DNA of 27,457 bases from CAMEON01 sp963609805 (GTDB lineage Bacteria; Bacillota; Clostridia; Oscillospirales; CAG-272), in assembly GCA_963609805.1 (NCBI GenBank), contig CAVDLN010000010.1, positions 1 through 27,457 on the forward strand. Reading direction: 5' to 3'. The position numbers were made by a program, and so were the translations under genes. The notes under the pieces were generated by a model, which saw nothing but the letters and a program-made list of their open reading frames with translations, was not told where the DNA came from and searched no databases. Below, piece after piece: positions 1-8,380 of this stretch (positions are counted from its first letter, which is position 1; the number at the start of each line of letters is the position of its first letter).

Positions 1-2
1 GG

Positions 3-881
3 TTAGAACCCCCGGAAAACATACGTTTTTCCTCACCCTATGATTTGTTTCGAGAGGATGATGGACTTCCGGCCATGCTGACCACTTGCGGCGAACCTCC
101 CGAACTGCTTCCGAACGGAAGCGCTTCGGATTTCGAAAAGTTATCCGCAGTATGCCGCTTTCTCTTGCTGTCACCGGGAAATCCCTTACGAAGACGGATA
201 CTTGCCCTTCTGTCAAAAGGCTTTTCATGGTTTGATCCAAAGCCGGAGCCGTCGGCACTTTGGCAGCATCTGATGCGGCATATCTCACCTGCAGAGCAGG
301 AAGGTGAGCTGACATTCACCTCTCTTGCCGTGCGCATGGGGGTGAGTACGGAAAAGCAGGACGGATGCACTTTGCGGATGCTTCCGGATCAGTATGTCTT
401 CACACAGCCGGATGCGTACCATGCCGCAATGTATCAGGAGAAAGAGGAAGCAGGCGAAACACTTACATCTGCCGAACGTGATCTGCTGCTCACGCAAAAA
501 GTGCGCAAGCAGGCAGAGAAATGTCTTGCCTGCTCTGCTCCGTTGAAACTGGCAGGGGCGCATGAGCAGCTCGAGTATATTGCGCACTACCTTTTTTCGG
601 TGCAACGCTTACCGAAACTTCTTTGTGCCATAACCGACCCGGAAATGTGTTCCGAACCGCTTTCTTTCCCTGCCGGCGTACGAATTGCGCTTTGCATACG
701 CGGAAACGAATCTCCGGGAAGCTTACGGGAAAAGCTGTCCTGCTGTGCGGCCTGCACCCCGCTTCTTGCATTAGACGGCGTACTGATGACAATTCAACGT
801 CCAACAGACCTTGGCCAGGTTGCTGTTTGGAAAAGTATTCTGCAGGAGTTTCTGCACAGAGAGGAAGTAATTCGACTATGA
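3..881 (+). CDS. Unrecognised protein, 3' part of a gene open at the window edge
   Basis: The reading frame is open from the first complete codon, so the true start lies outside the window; a TTG at 45 is only an internal codon of this open frame. About 292 residues are visible. I do not recognise a family or a catalytic motif. The visible part is soluble, with no membrane segment, and is fairly rich in Cys, including CLAC and SCCAAC clusters in the C-terminal half. Its TGA stop (879-881) overlaps the ATG of ispE at 878, so the two are very likely translationally coupled. That shows co-expression but does not tell the function. The frame ends cleanly with codon use like its neighbours, so I believe it is a real gene. 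Confidence 0.7.
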   Translation, partial: LEPPENIRFSSPYDLFREDDGLPAMLTTCGEPPELLPNGSASDFEKLSAVCRFLLLSPGNPLRRRILALLSKGFSWFDPKPEPSALWQHLMRHISPAEQEGELTFTSLAVRMGVSTEKQDGCTLRMLPDQYVFTQPDAYHAAMYQEKEEAGETLTSAERDLLLTQKVRKQAEKCLACSAPLKLAGAHEQLEYIAHYLFSVQRLPKLLCAITDPEMCSEPLSFPAGVRIALCIRGNESPGSLREKLSCCAACTPLLALDGVLMTIQRPTDLGQVAVWKSILQEFLHREEVIRL

Positions 882-1816
882 CAGGCATCATGACATTTAA
901 CAAGCAGGTACAGCTGGAGGCCTGCGCAAAAATCAATCTCTTCCTTGATGTTGCGGGGCGGCGTCCGGACGGTTATCATCTTTTGACAGGACTGATGCAG
1001 TCGGTCAGCCTTGCCGATACGGTAACGCTTTCCATCGCACCGTCCGACAAAGACCGCATATGTTTAACATGTTCAGACGGAAATCTGCCGACGGACCGGA
1101 GCAATCTCGCTTTCCGTGCGGCGGAAGCCTTTTTTTGCCAGCTTCGCGGGGACAAGTACGAAGTTCCTGCCGCCCGTATTGATATTCATATCACGAAGCG
1201 CATTCCGTATCCGGCAGGATTGGCGGGAGGAAGTGCCGATGCCGCCGCGGTGTTGCGTGGGCTGAATTTACTTTCCGATTTTCCCCTGAGTACAGACGAA
1301 TTGGAAGCGGTGGGCAGCACGCTGGGAGCGGACATACCTTTCTGCATTCGCGGCGGTACCTGCCGCGCAGAAGGGGTTGGAAATATATTGACTTCCTGTC
1401 ACCCCATGCCGGACTGTGACATTCTGGTTGCCTGTGCAGGGGAAGGCGTTTCCACTCCGGCTGCCTACCGTAAATTGGATGAGGCATTCGGCAATTTCGA
1501 ACAGGGCGGCTATGAACTTCGCACCGAACAGTTGAAGAAAATGATAACCGCGCTGGATAATGACGATCTGCCCGGCATAGGCGCCTGTATGTTTAATTTG
1601 TTTGAATCCGTAATTCTGCCGGAGCATGCTACGGCGGCAAAGCTGCGCCGGTTATTATCCGTAAGCGGAGCATTGGGAGCAATTATGAGCGGTAGCGGAC
1701 CCAGTATATTCGGTTTGTTCCCACGCAATAAAGCAGGGGCTGCATACGACATTTTGCGCGCCGAAGGAATCCCTGCATGGATTTGCCATCCGGCCAAAGA
1801 GAATTTGCAAACCTGA
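878..1816 (+). CDS. ispE: 4-diphosphocytidyl-2-C-methyl-D-erythritol kinase (IspE)
   Basis: IspE phosphorylates the 2-hydroxyl of CDP-methylerythritol with ATP, in the cytosolic MEP pathway to isopentenyl diphosphate. The 312-residue protein has the GHMP-kinase layout: AKINL near residue 17-21 with the catalytic Lys, the glycine-rich ATP loop GLAGGSADAAA (114-124), GADIPF with the active-site Asp (about 152), and a C-terminal MSGSGPSIFGLF motif. I chose the ATG at 878 because GAGGAAG (861-867) lies about 10 bases upstream and the start overlaps the previous stop as ATGA; an in-frame ATG at 890 is the alternative. A strong hairpin follows the stop. Length is slightly above the usual 280-300 residues. 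Identification is secure. Confidence 0.95.
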   Translation: MTGIMTFNKQVQLEACAKINLFLDVAGRRPDGYHLLTGLMQSVSLADTVTLSIAPSDKDRICLTCSDGNLPTDRSNLAFRAAEAFFCQLRGDKYEVPAARIDIHITKRIPYPAGLAGGSADAAAVLRGLNLLSDFPLSTDELEAVGSTLGADIPFCIRGGTCRAEGVGNILTSCHPMPDCDILVACAGEGVSTPAAYRKLDEAFGNFEQGGYELRTEQLKKMITALDNDDLPGIGACMFNLFESVILPEHATAAKLRRLLSVSGALGAIMSGSGPSIFGLFPRNKAGAAYDILRAEGIPAWICHPAKENLQT

Positions 1817-1820
1817 AAGA

Positions 1821-1857
1821 AAAAAACAGGGGGACAATTGATGTCCCCCTGTTTTTT
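1821..1857. terminator. Bidirectional intrinsic terminator between ispE and typA
   Basis: A 15-bp perfect stem (1821-1835 with 1843-1857) encloses the 7-base loop AATTGAT. The core is CAGGGGGAC pairing with GTCCCCCTG, flanked by six A on the left and six T on the right, so it has a U-tract in both directions. It sits between the convergent stops of ispE (1816) and typA (1889) and should end transcription from both sides. Confidence 0.93.
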
Positions 1858-1888
1858 GTCTTTTCCGGTTTCGTCCGGCGCGATTCGG

Positions 1889-3736
1889 TTATTGCTGCTG
1901 CAGCGCGCGGCGGCGGCGCATCATATCTTTCATGCGAAGATCCGTGTTCAGAATTTTCTTGCGAAGCCGGATGGATTTCGGCGTAACTTCAATCAGTTCG
2001 TCATCCTTTATGAATTCAATGGCTTCCTCAAGCGAGAGAATCTTGGCAGGGACAAGAATCAGCTTTTCGTCTGCTCCCGTGGAACGAATAGCCGTCAAGT
2101 GCTTTTCCTGGCACGGATTGATGGCGATATCGTCATTTTTCGGATTTTCTCCGACAATCATTCCCTCATATACCTCGGTCTGAGGTCCTACAAACATCTG
2201 ACCGCGCTCCTGCGTCTTGTAAAGGCCGTACCGCGTTGTTACACCTGCTTCCGAGGCAATCAGCGATCCCGTAAAGCGCATAACGACCTCGCCGCGATAG
2301 GGCTGGTATCCATCAAACAGCGTGTTCATAACGCCTTCTCCGTGCGTGGCAGTGAGGAACTCCGAACGATATCCGAACAAGCAGCGCGTGGGAATAACAT
2401 ATTCCAGTCTCATGCGGTTTCCGGATCCAAGCGGGACCATCTCGACCAGGTCCCCTTTGCGCTGACCCAGCTTTTCCACAACGGCACCGACATAGTCATT
2501 CGGAACGTCAAGCGTGACACGCTCCATGGGTTCACACTTCTGCCCGTCAATATCCTTGTAAAGAACCCGGGGATTGGAACACGTCAGCTCATAGCCTTCC
2601 CGGCGCATGGTTTCGATCAAAATGGACAGATGCATTTCACCGCGTCCCGCAACGCGGAATTCATCGGTTGTTTCACCGTCTGATACACGCAGGGAAACAT
2701 CCTTGAGCAACTCACGGTACAGCCGATCGCGCAGTTGTCTCGAAGTGACAAACTTTCCCTCTTTTCCTGCCAGCGGGCTGTCGTTGACCGAGAACGTCAT
2801 TTCAAGAGTAGGCTCACTGACTTTGACAAATTCCAGAGGCTCCGGGCACTCTACAGCGGTTACCGTATCGCCGATAGAGATATCCCCTGCCCCGGAAAAG
2901 CAGACAATATCGCCGACTTTGGCTTCGTCTACCGGCTTACGGGTCAGACCGTCAATTTGCATAACCGTCACGATTTTTGTGCGTTTTGGGGCCACATCCG
3001 GCGTATGGTAGTTGCAAATCATAGCATCCTGGTTAACTTTTATGCAGCCGCGCTCTATGCGTCCGATACCGATGCGTCCGACATAGTCATTGTAGTCAAT
3101 GGAAGAAACCAGCAGCTGCAGAGGTGCCGTTTCATCCCCTTCCGGCGCGGGAATATAATTCAAAATGGTGTCGAACAGAGGCGTGAGATCCTTTCCGGGA
3201 ACATCCGGAGAAAAGGATGCCGTTCCGTCACGGCCGGAGCAGTACAGCATGGGAGAATCCAGCTGATCGTCGTTGGCACCGAGATCAATCAAAAGCTCCA
3301 GAATCTCGTCCTCAACCTCGCCAAGGCGTGCGTCCGGCTTGTCGATTTTGTTGATGCAGACAATTACGCGATGATTGAGTGCAAGTGCCTTCTGCAGGAC
3401 AAACCGGGTCTGCGGCATGGGACCTTCTGCCGCATCTACCAGCAATATGACACCGTTCACCATCTTCAGTACACGCTCAACCTCACCGCCGAAGTCCGCA
3501 TGTCCGGGGGTATCGACGATATTGATCTTAACATCCTTATAGTGAACAGCTGTATTCTTTGCAAGGATGGTAATTCCCCGCTCACGCTCCAGCGTACCCG
3601 AATCCATGACGCAGGTTACTGTTTCCTGATTGTCGCGGTAAATTCCGCCCTGCTTGAGCAGTCCGTCCACCAATGTTGTTTTGCCGTGGTCAACATGGGC
3701 AATAATGGCTACATTTCTCAAATCGTTTCGGATCAC
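1889..3736 (-). CDS. typA: Translational GTPase TypA/BipA
   Basis: TypA is a ribosome-binding GTPase related to EF-G and LepA, linked to 50S assembly and stress or cold adaptation. The N-terminus carries G1 AHVDHGKT (about 13-20), the RGIT switch I motif, G3 DTPGHADF and G4 NKID, followed by the EF-G-like domains and the TypA-specific C-terminal domain, ending in a basic, Gln-tailed stretch. The frame can be extended to 3835, but I set the start at the GTG at 3736. GGGAG lies about 9 bases upstream, the protein then begins VIRNDLRNVAIIAHVD as in the family, and its length (615 residues) matches the usual 605-615. It is a single gene with its own promoter (3852-3880). Confidence 0.95.
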   Translation of the reverse strand: MIRNDLRNVAIIAHVDHGKTTLVDGLLKQGGIYRDNQETVTCVMDSGTLERERGITILAKNTAVHYKDVKINIVDTPGHADFGGEVERVLKMVNGVILLVDAAEGPMPQTRFVLQKALALNHRVIVCINKIDKPDARLGEVEDEILELLIDLGANDDQLDSPMLYCSGRDGTASFSPDVPGKDLTPLFDTILNYIPAPEGDETAPLQLLVSSIDYNDYVGRIGIGRIERGCIKVNQDAMICNYHTPDVAPKRTKIVTVMQIDGLTRKPVDEAKVGDIVCFSGAGDISIGDTVTAVECPEPLEFVKVSEPTLEMTFSVNDSPLAGKEGKFVTSRQLRDRLYRELLKDVSLRVSDGETTDEFRVAGRGEMHLSILIETMRREGYELTCSNPRVLYKDIDGQKCEPMERVTLDVPNDYVGAVVEKLGQRKGDLVEMVPLGSGNRMRLEYVIPTRCLFGYRSEFLTATHGEGVMNTLFDGYQPYRGEVVMRFTGSLIASEAGVTTRYGLYKTQERGQMFVGPQTEVYEGMIVGENPKNDDIAINPCQEKHLTAIRSTGADEKLILVPAKILSLEEAIEFIKDDELIEVTPKSIRLRKKILNTDLRMKDMMRRRRALQQQ

Positions 3737-3851
3737 TTTTCTGCACTCCCATCTCTCTGAAAGCACCGATTTTCCGGCTCTCTGCTCATGCGAAGACAAA
3801 GAATCGCCCGGCGCCTTTCTGTACGTTAAAAACAATCACAACCAATTATCT

Positions 3852-3880
3852 ATTATACCACAACAATTTTAATTTGAAAA
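3852..3880 (-). promoter_or_regulatory. Sigma-A promoter of typA, extended -10
   Basis: Read on the minus strand: -10 TATAAT (3852-3857) preceded by TGG, a TGn extension, a 17-base spacer, and a weak -35 TTTTCA (3875-3880) with 4 of 6 consensus bases. It lies about 110 bases upstream of the GTG start of typA. Confidence 0.7.
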
Positions 3881-4009
3881 GACAGGAAAAAAACGATATT
3901 CGCATGAACTGACGGGATTGTTTTGTATATCTTGACAAGGTTGGCGCTGCACCGCCGAAATCCGTACGATAATTTCTTTTTGACACTTGAGCCGATGACA
4001 TTCTTAATA

Positions 4010-4031
4010 AAATTTTAAGTAAATTTTACTT
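4010..4031 (+). repeat. 11-bp tandem repeat with dyad, possible response-regulator operator
   Basis: AAATTTTAAGT (4010-4020) is followed directly by AAATTTTACTT (4021-4031); the first eight positions of the two units are identical. The junction also forms an inverted repeat, AAGTAAA and TTTACTT around one base (4017-4031). The block touches the -35 of the promoter of the response-regulator gene. OmpR-family regulators commonly bind direct repeats about 10-11 bp apart, so autoregulation is likely, but the regulator is inferred. Confidence 0.5.
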
Positions 4032-4058
4032 GTGTATTCATAAAATTTCTGCTATACT
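4030..4058 (+). promoter_or_regulatory. Sigma-A promoter of the two-component operon
   Basis: -35 TTGTGT (4030-4035), 17-base spacer, -10 TATACT (4053-4058) with an extended TGC directly before it (4050-4052). It lies 33 bases before the ATG of the response regulator. Confidence 0.75.
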
Positions 4059-4091
4059 TAGCGTGTCGAAAGATAAAAGAGAGGACATGAA

Positions 4092-4808
4092 ATGGAAACT
4101 GCAACGATTCTCGTATGCGACGACGAGGCGGATATTGTGTCCGCACTGAAAATATTCCTGGAGGCAGAGGGATATCGGGTACTCACCGCCGCAAACGGTA
4201 AGGAAGCAATCGCGGTCGTTTGCCGTGAATCCGTTCAGCTGATACTAATGGATATCATGATGCCGGTCATGGATGGCATTACCGCGATGAAGCACGTACG
4301 GGAACACTGCAACCTGCCGATAATACTGCTGACTGCCAAAAGTGAAGACAATGACAAGGTGCTGGGGCTGACTGTCGGCGCCGATGATTATGTTACCAAG
4401 CCCTTCAATCCTCTTGAACTCATGGCACGCATTCGTTCCCAACTCCGACGCTACACGCAGCTCGGCAGCATAGCGGGACAACCTTCCGGTACTGTCGGAC
4501 AGTTGTCCGTCGGCGCCTTCACGGCGGACGAGCGTACACACACCGTTTTTCTGTACGGCGATGCACTCAGTCTGACACCGACAGAATACGAGATTTTGCG
4601 TCTGTTTCTCAGACATCCCGGCGAAGTACTGTCGCCTAAAGAAATATACCGTCTTGTCTGGCAGGATGAACCGTTCGGTGCAGACAGCACCGTGGCGGTG
4701 CACATTCGGCATCTGCGGGAGAAAATCGAGATCGATCCGGCATCGCCGAGATTTCTGAAAGTAGTATGGGCGCAGGGCTACAAACTGGATGAGGAGGGGC
4801 ACTCATGA
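4092..4808 (+). CDS. OmpR/PhoB-family response regulator
   Basis: This 238-residue DNA-binding response regulator should be phosphorylated by the kinase encoded next to it. The receiver domain (about 1-120) has the acidic pair D10-D11, phospho-acceptor D54 in LILMDIMMP, T81 and K103 in TKPF. The C-terminal half is a winged-helix domain with the LTPTEYEILRLF and STVAVHIRHLREK segments of the OmpR/PhoB family. The ATG at 4092 is preceded by GAGAGGAC. The stop overlaps the start of the kinase gene. Its own promoter carries a tandem repeat (4010-4031) that suits autoregulation. Overall it resembles VanR-like and other envelope-stress regulators of clostridia, but its target genes cannot be read from the sequence. 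Confidence 0.93.
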   Translation: METATILVCDDEADIVSALKIFLEAEGYRVLTAANGKEAIAVVCRESVQLILMDIMMPVMDGITAMKHVREHCNLPIILLTAKSEDNDKVLGLTVGADDYVTKPFNPLELMARIRSQLRRYTQLGSIAGQPSGTVGQLSVGAFTADERTHTVFLYGDALSLTPTEYEILRLFLRHPGEVLSPKEIYRLVWQDEPFGADSTVAVHIRHLREKIEIDPASPRFLKVVWAQGYKLDEEGHS

Positions 4809-6796
4809 TGAAATCCGAACGTAAGCGGGAAAATGCATCTTCCCGAGCAGCCTGTTCGCTTGCCACAAAAACAGCTGCGATTCTCCTGCTGATCATAACA
4901 CTTTTTTTGGCACTTGCTTCCGGCGTGGGAATAGTTTTCTCCGCCGTGTACGGAATATATGAGGGTACAACGCAAGAGCAGCTGCGCGAAAAACTGACGA
5001 AGGAGTATCTCGACAGTGTTATGTATGACTTCCCTGCCAACACTTATGGGGAATTGGCTGATTGGGCCGAGGCGCAAAGCGGACTGTACTATCGTATCGA
5101 TGACGAGAGCGGCAGCACATTGGCAGGCAATTATACCGGAGAAGCGGGGCTATCCCATGTTGAGTGGAAAACGGCGGTTACGGATTCGGATGAAGCATCC
5201 GGGGTGAAAACGCTGACTCTGCATCTGTGGGCCTCATCTGCCGTCATGCATGGACGGTATCTGGGGCTGTACAAATATTTAACTGTATTAAGCAGTTACC
5301 GGCTGGTGAATGCGGCGGTCTGCTTGGTATCTCTTGCCGCCTCGGTTTTTCTGTTTGTCTTTTTGCTGAACGCTGCCGGCCGGCACCCCGACGAGGACAA
5401 TGTACGGGAGGGGGCTGCAGACCGCATTCCGTTTGATTTATTTTCTGCTCTGGCTGTTCTTGCGGAAACTGCCATGTTGTTTGCCATGCTGGAGTTTTTC
5501 CCGATCTCGAGCGAGGATCCGTTCTCCGTATCGGTTTTGTACGCCGTTATATTCTATATTCCGACCGCTCTGCTGTTCATCGGTTACATGATGAGTGCGG
5601 CGGTTCGCATCAAAACAGGAAACATCCTCCGTCACACACTGATTGGAATGCTCGTGCACGCCGTTCGGAAAGTGTTTGGCCTGCTGTTTCGTACTGTACG
5701 TACTGTACTGCGGGCGATTCCTGCAGTCAAACGATCGGTTGTGCTTCTGTTGGCGTTGCTGTTGCTGAACCTTTCTGTCGGATACGCACTCATTGTCGGT
5801 AATTGCTTCTTTATCTTCCTGTGGTTGGTGCTGATTGAGATGACAGTATTCGGCATATTTGCGCTCCGTTACCAATCCGGTTTGCATCGGCTGCAGGACG
5901 GCGCTTCACATTTGGCAAGGGGCGAATTCAATTACCGAGTGGACAGCTCCGGATTGCCGGACGCCTGCCGTATCCCCGCCGAGACTTTGAATCACATAGG
6001 ACAGGGTCTGTCAGAGGCAGTTGAAGAACGCATGAAGAGCGAGCGTTTTCGCACCGAACTTATCACAAATGTATCCCATGATATCAAAACGCCGCTGACA
6101 TCCGTTATCAACTATGTGGATTTAATTCGGCAAAGGTCTTCCGATGACGAGGTACTGCTGTCCTATATTGATGTACTGGACAGGCAAAGTGCCAGACTGA
6201 AGAAGCTAATTGATGACCTGCTGGATGCATCCAAGGCATCCTCCAGGGTACTGAATGTGACACTCGCCCCCTGCGAGGTCGGTATTCTCCTGGAGCAGGT
6301 GAAGGGCGAATACGCTGAACGTCTTGCTGCCCGCAATTTGAATCTTGTCGTCCAAACGCCTGAATCTTCGCTGACCATTTTGGCGGACGAGAGACACCTC
6401 GGACGGATTTTCGACAACCTCATGAGCAATATTCTGAAGTATTCCCAGGCAGGGACGCGCGTGTATCTGGAGTCCCATGAGGAAATGATATCGGGAGATA
6501 ACGGAAAAGTGAAGCCAACGGCAGTGATTACCTTTAGAAATATATCTGCCGAACCGCTGAACATGCCCGCGGAGGAACTGATGGAACGCTTTGTTCGCGG
6601 AGACATATCAAGACACAGCGAGGGATCCGGGCTCGGTCTCGCTATTGTTCGCAGTCTGACGGAATTGCAGGGCGGCAGTCTGCAGCTTTTCGTAGACGGC
6701 GATCTGTTCAAGGCATGCCTTTCTTTTCCCTTGTATTCAGCGGAAGAAGCTAATCCTATCGTTTCTTCCACACATTCAGCCAGTCAATCCTGCTGA
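4805..6796 (+). CDS. Polytopic membrane sensor histidine kinase
   Basis: A 663-residue kinase, partner of the preceding regulator (ATG at 4805 overlaps its stop; a second ATG at 4808 is possible; GGAGGGG lies just upstream). One membrane helix (about 21-45) is followed by an extracytoplasmic domain of about 110 residues, then a cluster of about five more helices (about 160-189, 210-232, 240-262, 311-333, 335-354). A HAMP-like linker leads to the dimerisation helix with phospho-acceptor H425 in NVSHDIKTPLTSV. The catalytic domain shows the N-box NLMSNILKYS (about 538-547) and the GSGLGLAI glycine box. The large membrane part is unusual; many kinases of this class have only two helices. What it senses is unknown; envelope damage or cationic peptides are guesses. 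Confidence 0.92.
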   Translation: MMKSERKRENASSRAACSLATKTAAILLLIITLFLALASGVGIVFSAVYGIYEGTTQEQLREKLTKEYLDSVMYDFPANTYGELADWAEAQSGLYYRIDDESGSTLAGNYTGEAGLSHVEWKTAVTDSDEASGVKTLTLHLWASSAVMHGRYLGLYKYLTVLSSYRLVNAAVCLVSLAASVFLFVFLLNAAGRHPDEDNVREGAADRIPFDLFSALAVLAETAMLFAMLEFFPISSEDPFSVSVLYAVIFYIPTALLFIGYMMSAAVRIKTGNILRHTLIGMLVHAVRKVFGLLFRTVRTVLRAIPAVKRSVVLLLALLLLNLSVGYALIVGNCFFIFLWLVLIEMTVFGIFALRYQSGLHRLQDGASHLARGEFNYRVDSSGLPDACRIPAETLNHIGQGLSEAVEERMKSERFRTELITNVSHDIKTPLTSVINYVDLIRQRSSDDEVLLSYIDVLDRQSARLKKLIDDLLDASKASSRVLNVTLAPCEVGILLEQVKGEYAERLAARNLNLVVQTPESSLTILADERHLGRIFDNLMSNILKYSQAGTRVYLESHEEMISGDNGKVKPTAVITFRNISAEPLNMPAEELMERFVRGDISRHSEGSGLGLAIVRSLTELQGGSLQLFVDGDLFKACLSFPLYSAEEANPIVSSTHSASQSC

Positions 6797-6953
6797 TGAC
6801 ATCTTCTTGTCTCACCACAACTGTTCACCCGCATTTTCGCACGTCTTGGCTGTTACGGCAGGATCGGACACGTGCGTTATACGCTTTCTGCTTTCTGTCA
6901 TTCGTTTGCGCATGCACGGAAATGGCAGGAACGGCGCACTCAATCAAGTGTTT

Positions 6954-8216
6954 ATGCAATTCATTGAATTATTCAACCGCCTGCTGGTTATACTGTTCTT
7001 CCTTTGTTATGCCTACCAATTTGTATACATTCCGATTGCATGGCTGCGTTATCCGCGGGTTTACGGCGCGGGACGGCGAAACCGCTTCGCTTTTCTCATT
7101 GCTTCCAGAAACGAGGAATCCGTGATAGGTCAGCTGCTCGACAGTATCCGCGCACAGGACTATCCGTCCGAACTGTTCGATGTATATGTTGTAGCGGATA
7201 ACTGCACCGATGCAACCGCGGAAGTATGCCGTGCACATGGTGCTACTGTTTACGAACGGCAGGACAAGGTTAAGGTCGGAAAGGGGTATGCGCTCAATTG
7301 GCTGCTCAGTCGCATTCCCGTCAAGAAGTACGACGGTTTTCTGGTTTTCGATGCGGATAACCTGTTGAGACCTAACTTTCTTTCCGAGATGAACAAGACC
7401 TTTTCTGCGGGGTACAGCATTGTCACCAGCTACCGCAACACTAAAAACTACGGAGACAACTGGATCAGTGCCGGGTACGGTTTATGGTTTTTGCGTGAGG
7501 CCCGGTATCTGAACGGCGCGCGCATGGCCGTGGGCAGCAGCTGTGCCGTATCCGGAACAGGGTTTCTTTTCTCAAAACGGGTGCTGCGTTCCTGCGGCGG
7601 ATGGAATTTCTTCCTGCTGACGGAGGATATCCAGTTTACGATTGATCGCGTGACATCTGGTGAAATTATCGGGTATTGCCCTAATGCCATGTTTTTCGAC
7701 GAGCAGCCGACCACCTTCGCGCAGTCATGGCGCCAAAGAATGCGCTGGTCGCGCGGATACCTGCAGGTACTGTATCATTACGGAAAACGCATGGTAAAAG
7801 GAATATTCCGTCCCGGCCGACCGTTTAACCGTCGTTTTTCCTGTTACGACATGACCATGAACATTGCACCGATGGCTTTTCTGACTGCATCCGGGCTAGC
7901 TGTCAATATCAGCGCAACGGCGTACCGGTTCGCAACAGATCAAAACGTAACGGCACTGCTCTTATCTGCCGCCAATATTCTTTGCGGGCTGTTTCTGACT
8001 GTGTTCATTCTGGGTGCTATAACAACCATAACCGAATGGCAGAATATTTACTGTCCGGCTTATAAAAAGATTCTATTCACGTTTACCTTTCCGCTGTTCA
8101 TGTTCACATATGTCCCGATTTGCATATGCTCGCTGTTTGCCCGCCGTGTCGGCTGGAAACCGATTAAGCACAAACGTGCCGTCACGCTCCGACAGATTGC
8201 CGAAGAAGGCAAGTAA
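6954..8216 (+). CDS. Membrane family 2 glycosyltransferase
   Basis: A processive-type GT2 enzyme, transferring a sugar from a nucleotide sugar to an unknown acceptor at the inner face of the membrane. The 420-residue protein begins with a membrane helix (about 8-31). The catalytic domain follows, with FLIASRNEE (about 47-55), VADNCTD, the metal-binding D133-A-D135, TED (223-225) and Q261-R-M-R-W265, the QxxRW signature of cellulose and hyaluronan synthase relatives. Three or so C-terminal helices follow. The frame is open back to 6807, but the region before 6954 does not look like protein of this family. I prefer the ATG at 6954, although no good ribosome binding site precedes any candidate, so the start is uncertain. 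It lies 157 bases after the kinase and may be co-transcribed. The product cannot be predicted. Confidence 0.85.
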   Translation: MQFIELFNRLLVILFFLCYAYQFVYIPIAWLRYPRVYGAGRRNRFAFLIASRNEESVIGQLLDSIRAQDYPSELFDVYVVADNCTDATAEVCRAHGATVYERQDKVKVGKGYALNWLLSRIPVKKYDGFLVFDADNLLRPNFLSEMNKTFSAGYSIVTSYRNTKNYGDNWISAGYGLWFLREARYLNGARMAVGSSCAVSGTGFLFSKRVLRSCGGWNFFLLTEDIQFTIDRVTSGEIIGYCPNAMFFDEQPTTFAQSWRQRMRWSRGYLQVLYHYGKRMVKGIFRPGRPFNRRFSCYDMTMNIAPMAFLTASGLAVNISATAYRFATDQNVTALLLSAANILCGLFLTVFILGAITTITEWQNIYCPAYKKILFTFTFPLFMFTYVPICICSLFARRVGWKPIKHKRAVTLRQIAEEGK

Positions 8217-8284
8217 AAAAGAACAATCCGGAACAAATTCTCACAAAGGGTGTTTATTGTCTCCCCGCTTGAAACTGTAAATTG

Positions 8285-8322
8285 GAAAATCCATCCCCGG
8301 CGAAAGTCGGGGATGGATTTTC
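8285..8322. terminator. Hairpin terminator between convergent transcription units
   Basis: A 17-bp stem with one G-U pair: 8285-8301 pairs with 8306-8322 around a GAAA tetraloop. The core is ATCCATCCCC against GGGGATGGAT. Flanking A and T runs of four give short U-tracts in both directions. It separates the glycosyltransferase (stop 8216) from the end of the minus-strand operon (stop 8381) and could serve both. Confidence 0.85.
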
Positions 8323-8380
8323 TGTATATACTCTCAATTTTTGGGGATTTCGAAGGCTGCACCCCGGATTCACTGTTTGC

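Larger units (their letters stand above)
3737..4091. other. Intergenic region between divergent typA and response regulator
   Basis: This 355-base stretch holds no gene I can support. It contains the minus-strand typA promoter with a leader of about 110 bases, the plus-strand promoter of the two-component operon, and an AT-rich block with an 11-bp tandem repeat and an overlapping dyad. A second possible plus-strand -35, TTGACA at about 3980, has only a poor -10 (TTAATA) 18 bases on, so I give it little weight. Confidence 0.7.

Noticed and set aside
2735..3760. Long open frame antisense to typA (over 340 codons), and another at 1838-2683
   Set aside because: Both mirror the coding frame of typA on the other strand, lack ribosome binding sites and resemble no protein family. 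They are shadows caused by codon bias.
3737..3835. N-terminal extension of TypA by 33 residues
   Set aside because: The extra residues do not match the family, and GGGAG just before the GTG at 3736 sets a normal-length protein.
6807..6953. Extension of the glycosyltransferase by 49 residues
   Set aside because: The extension lacks the hydrophobic N-terminus and ribosome binding site expected; the family begins near MQFIELFNR at 6954.
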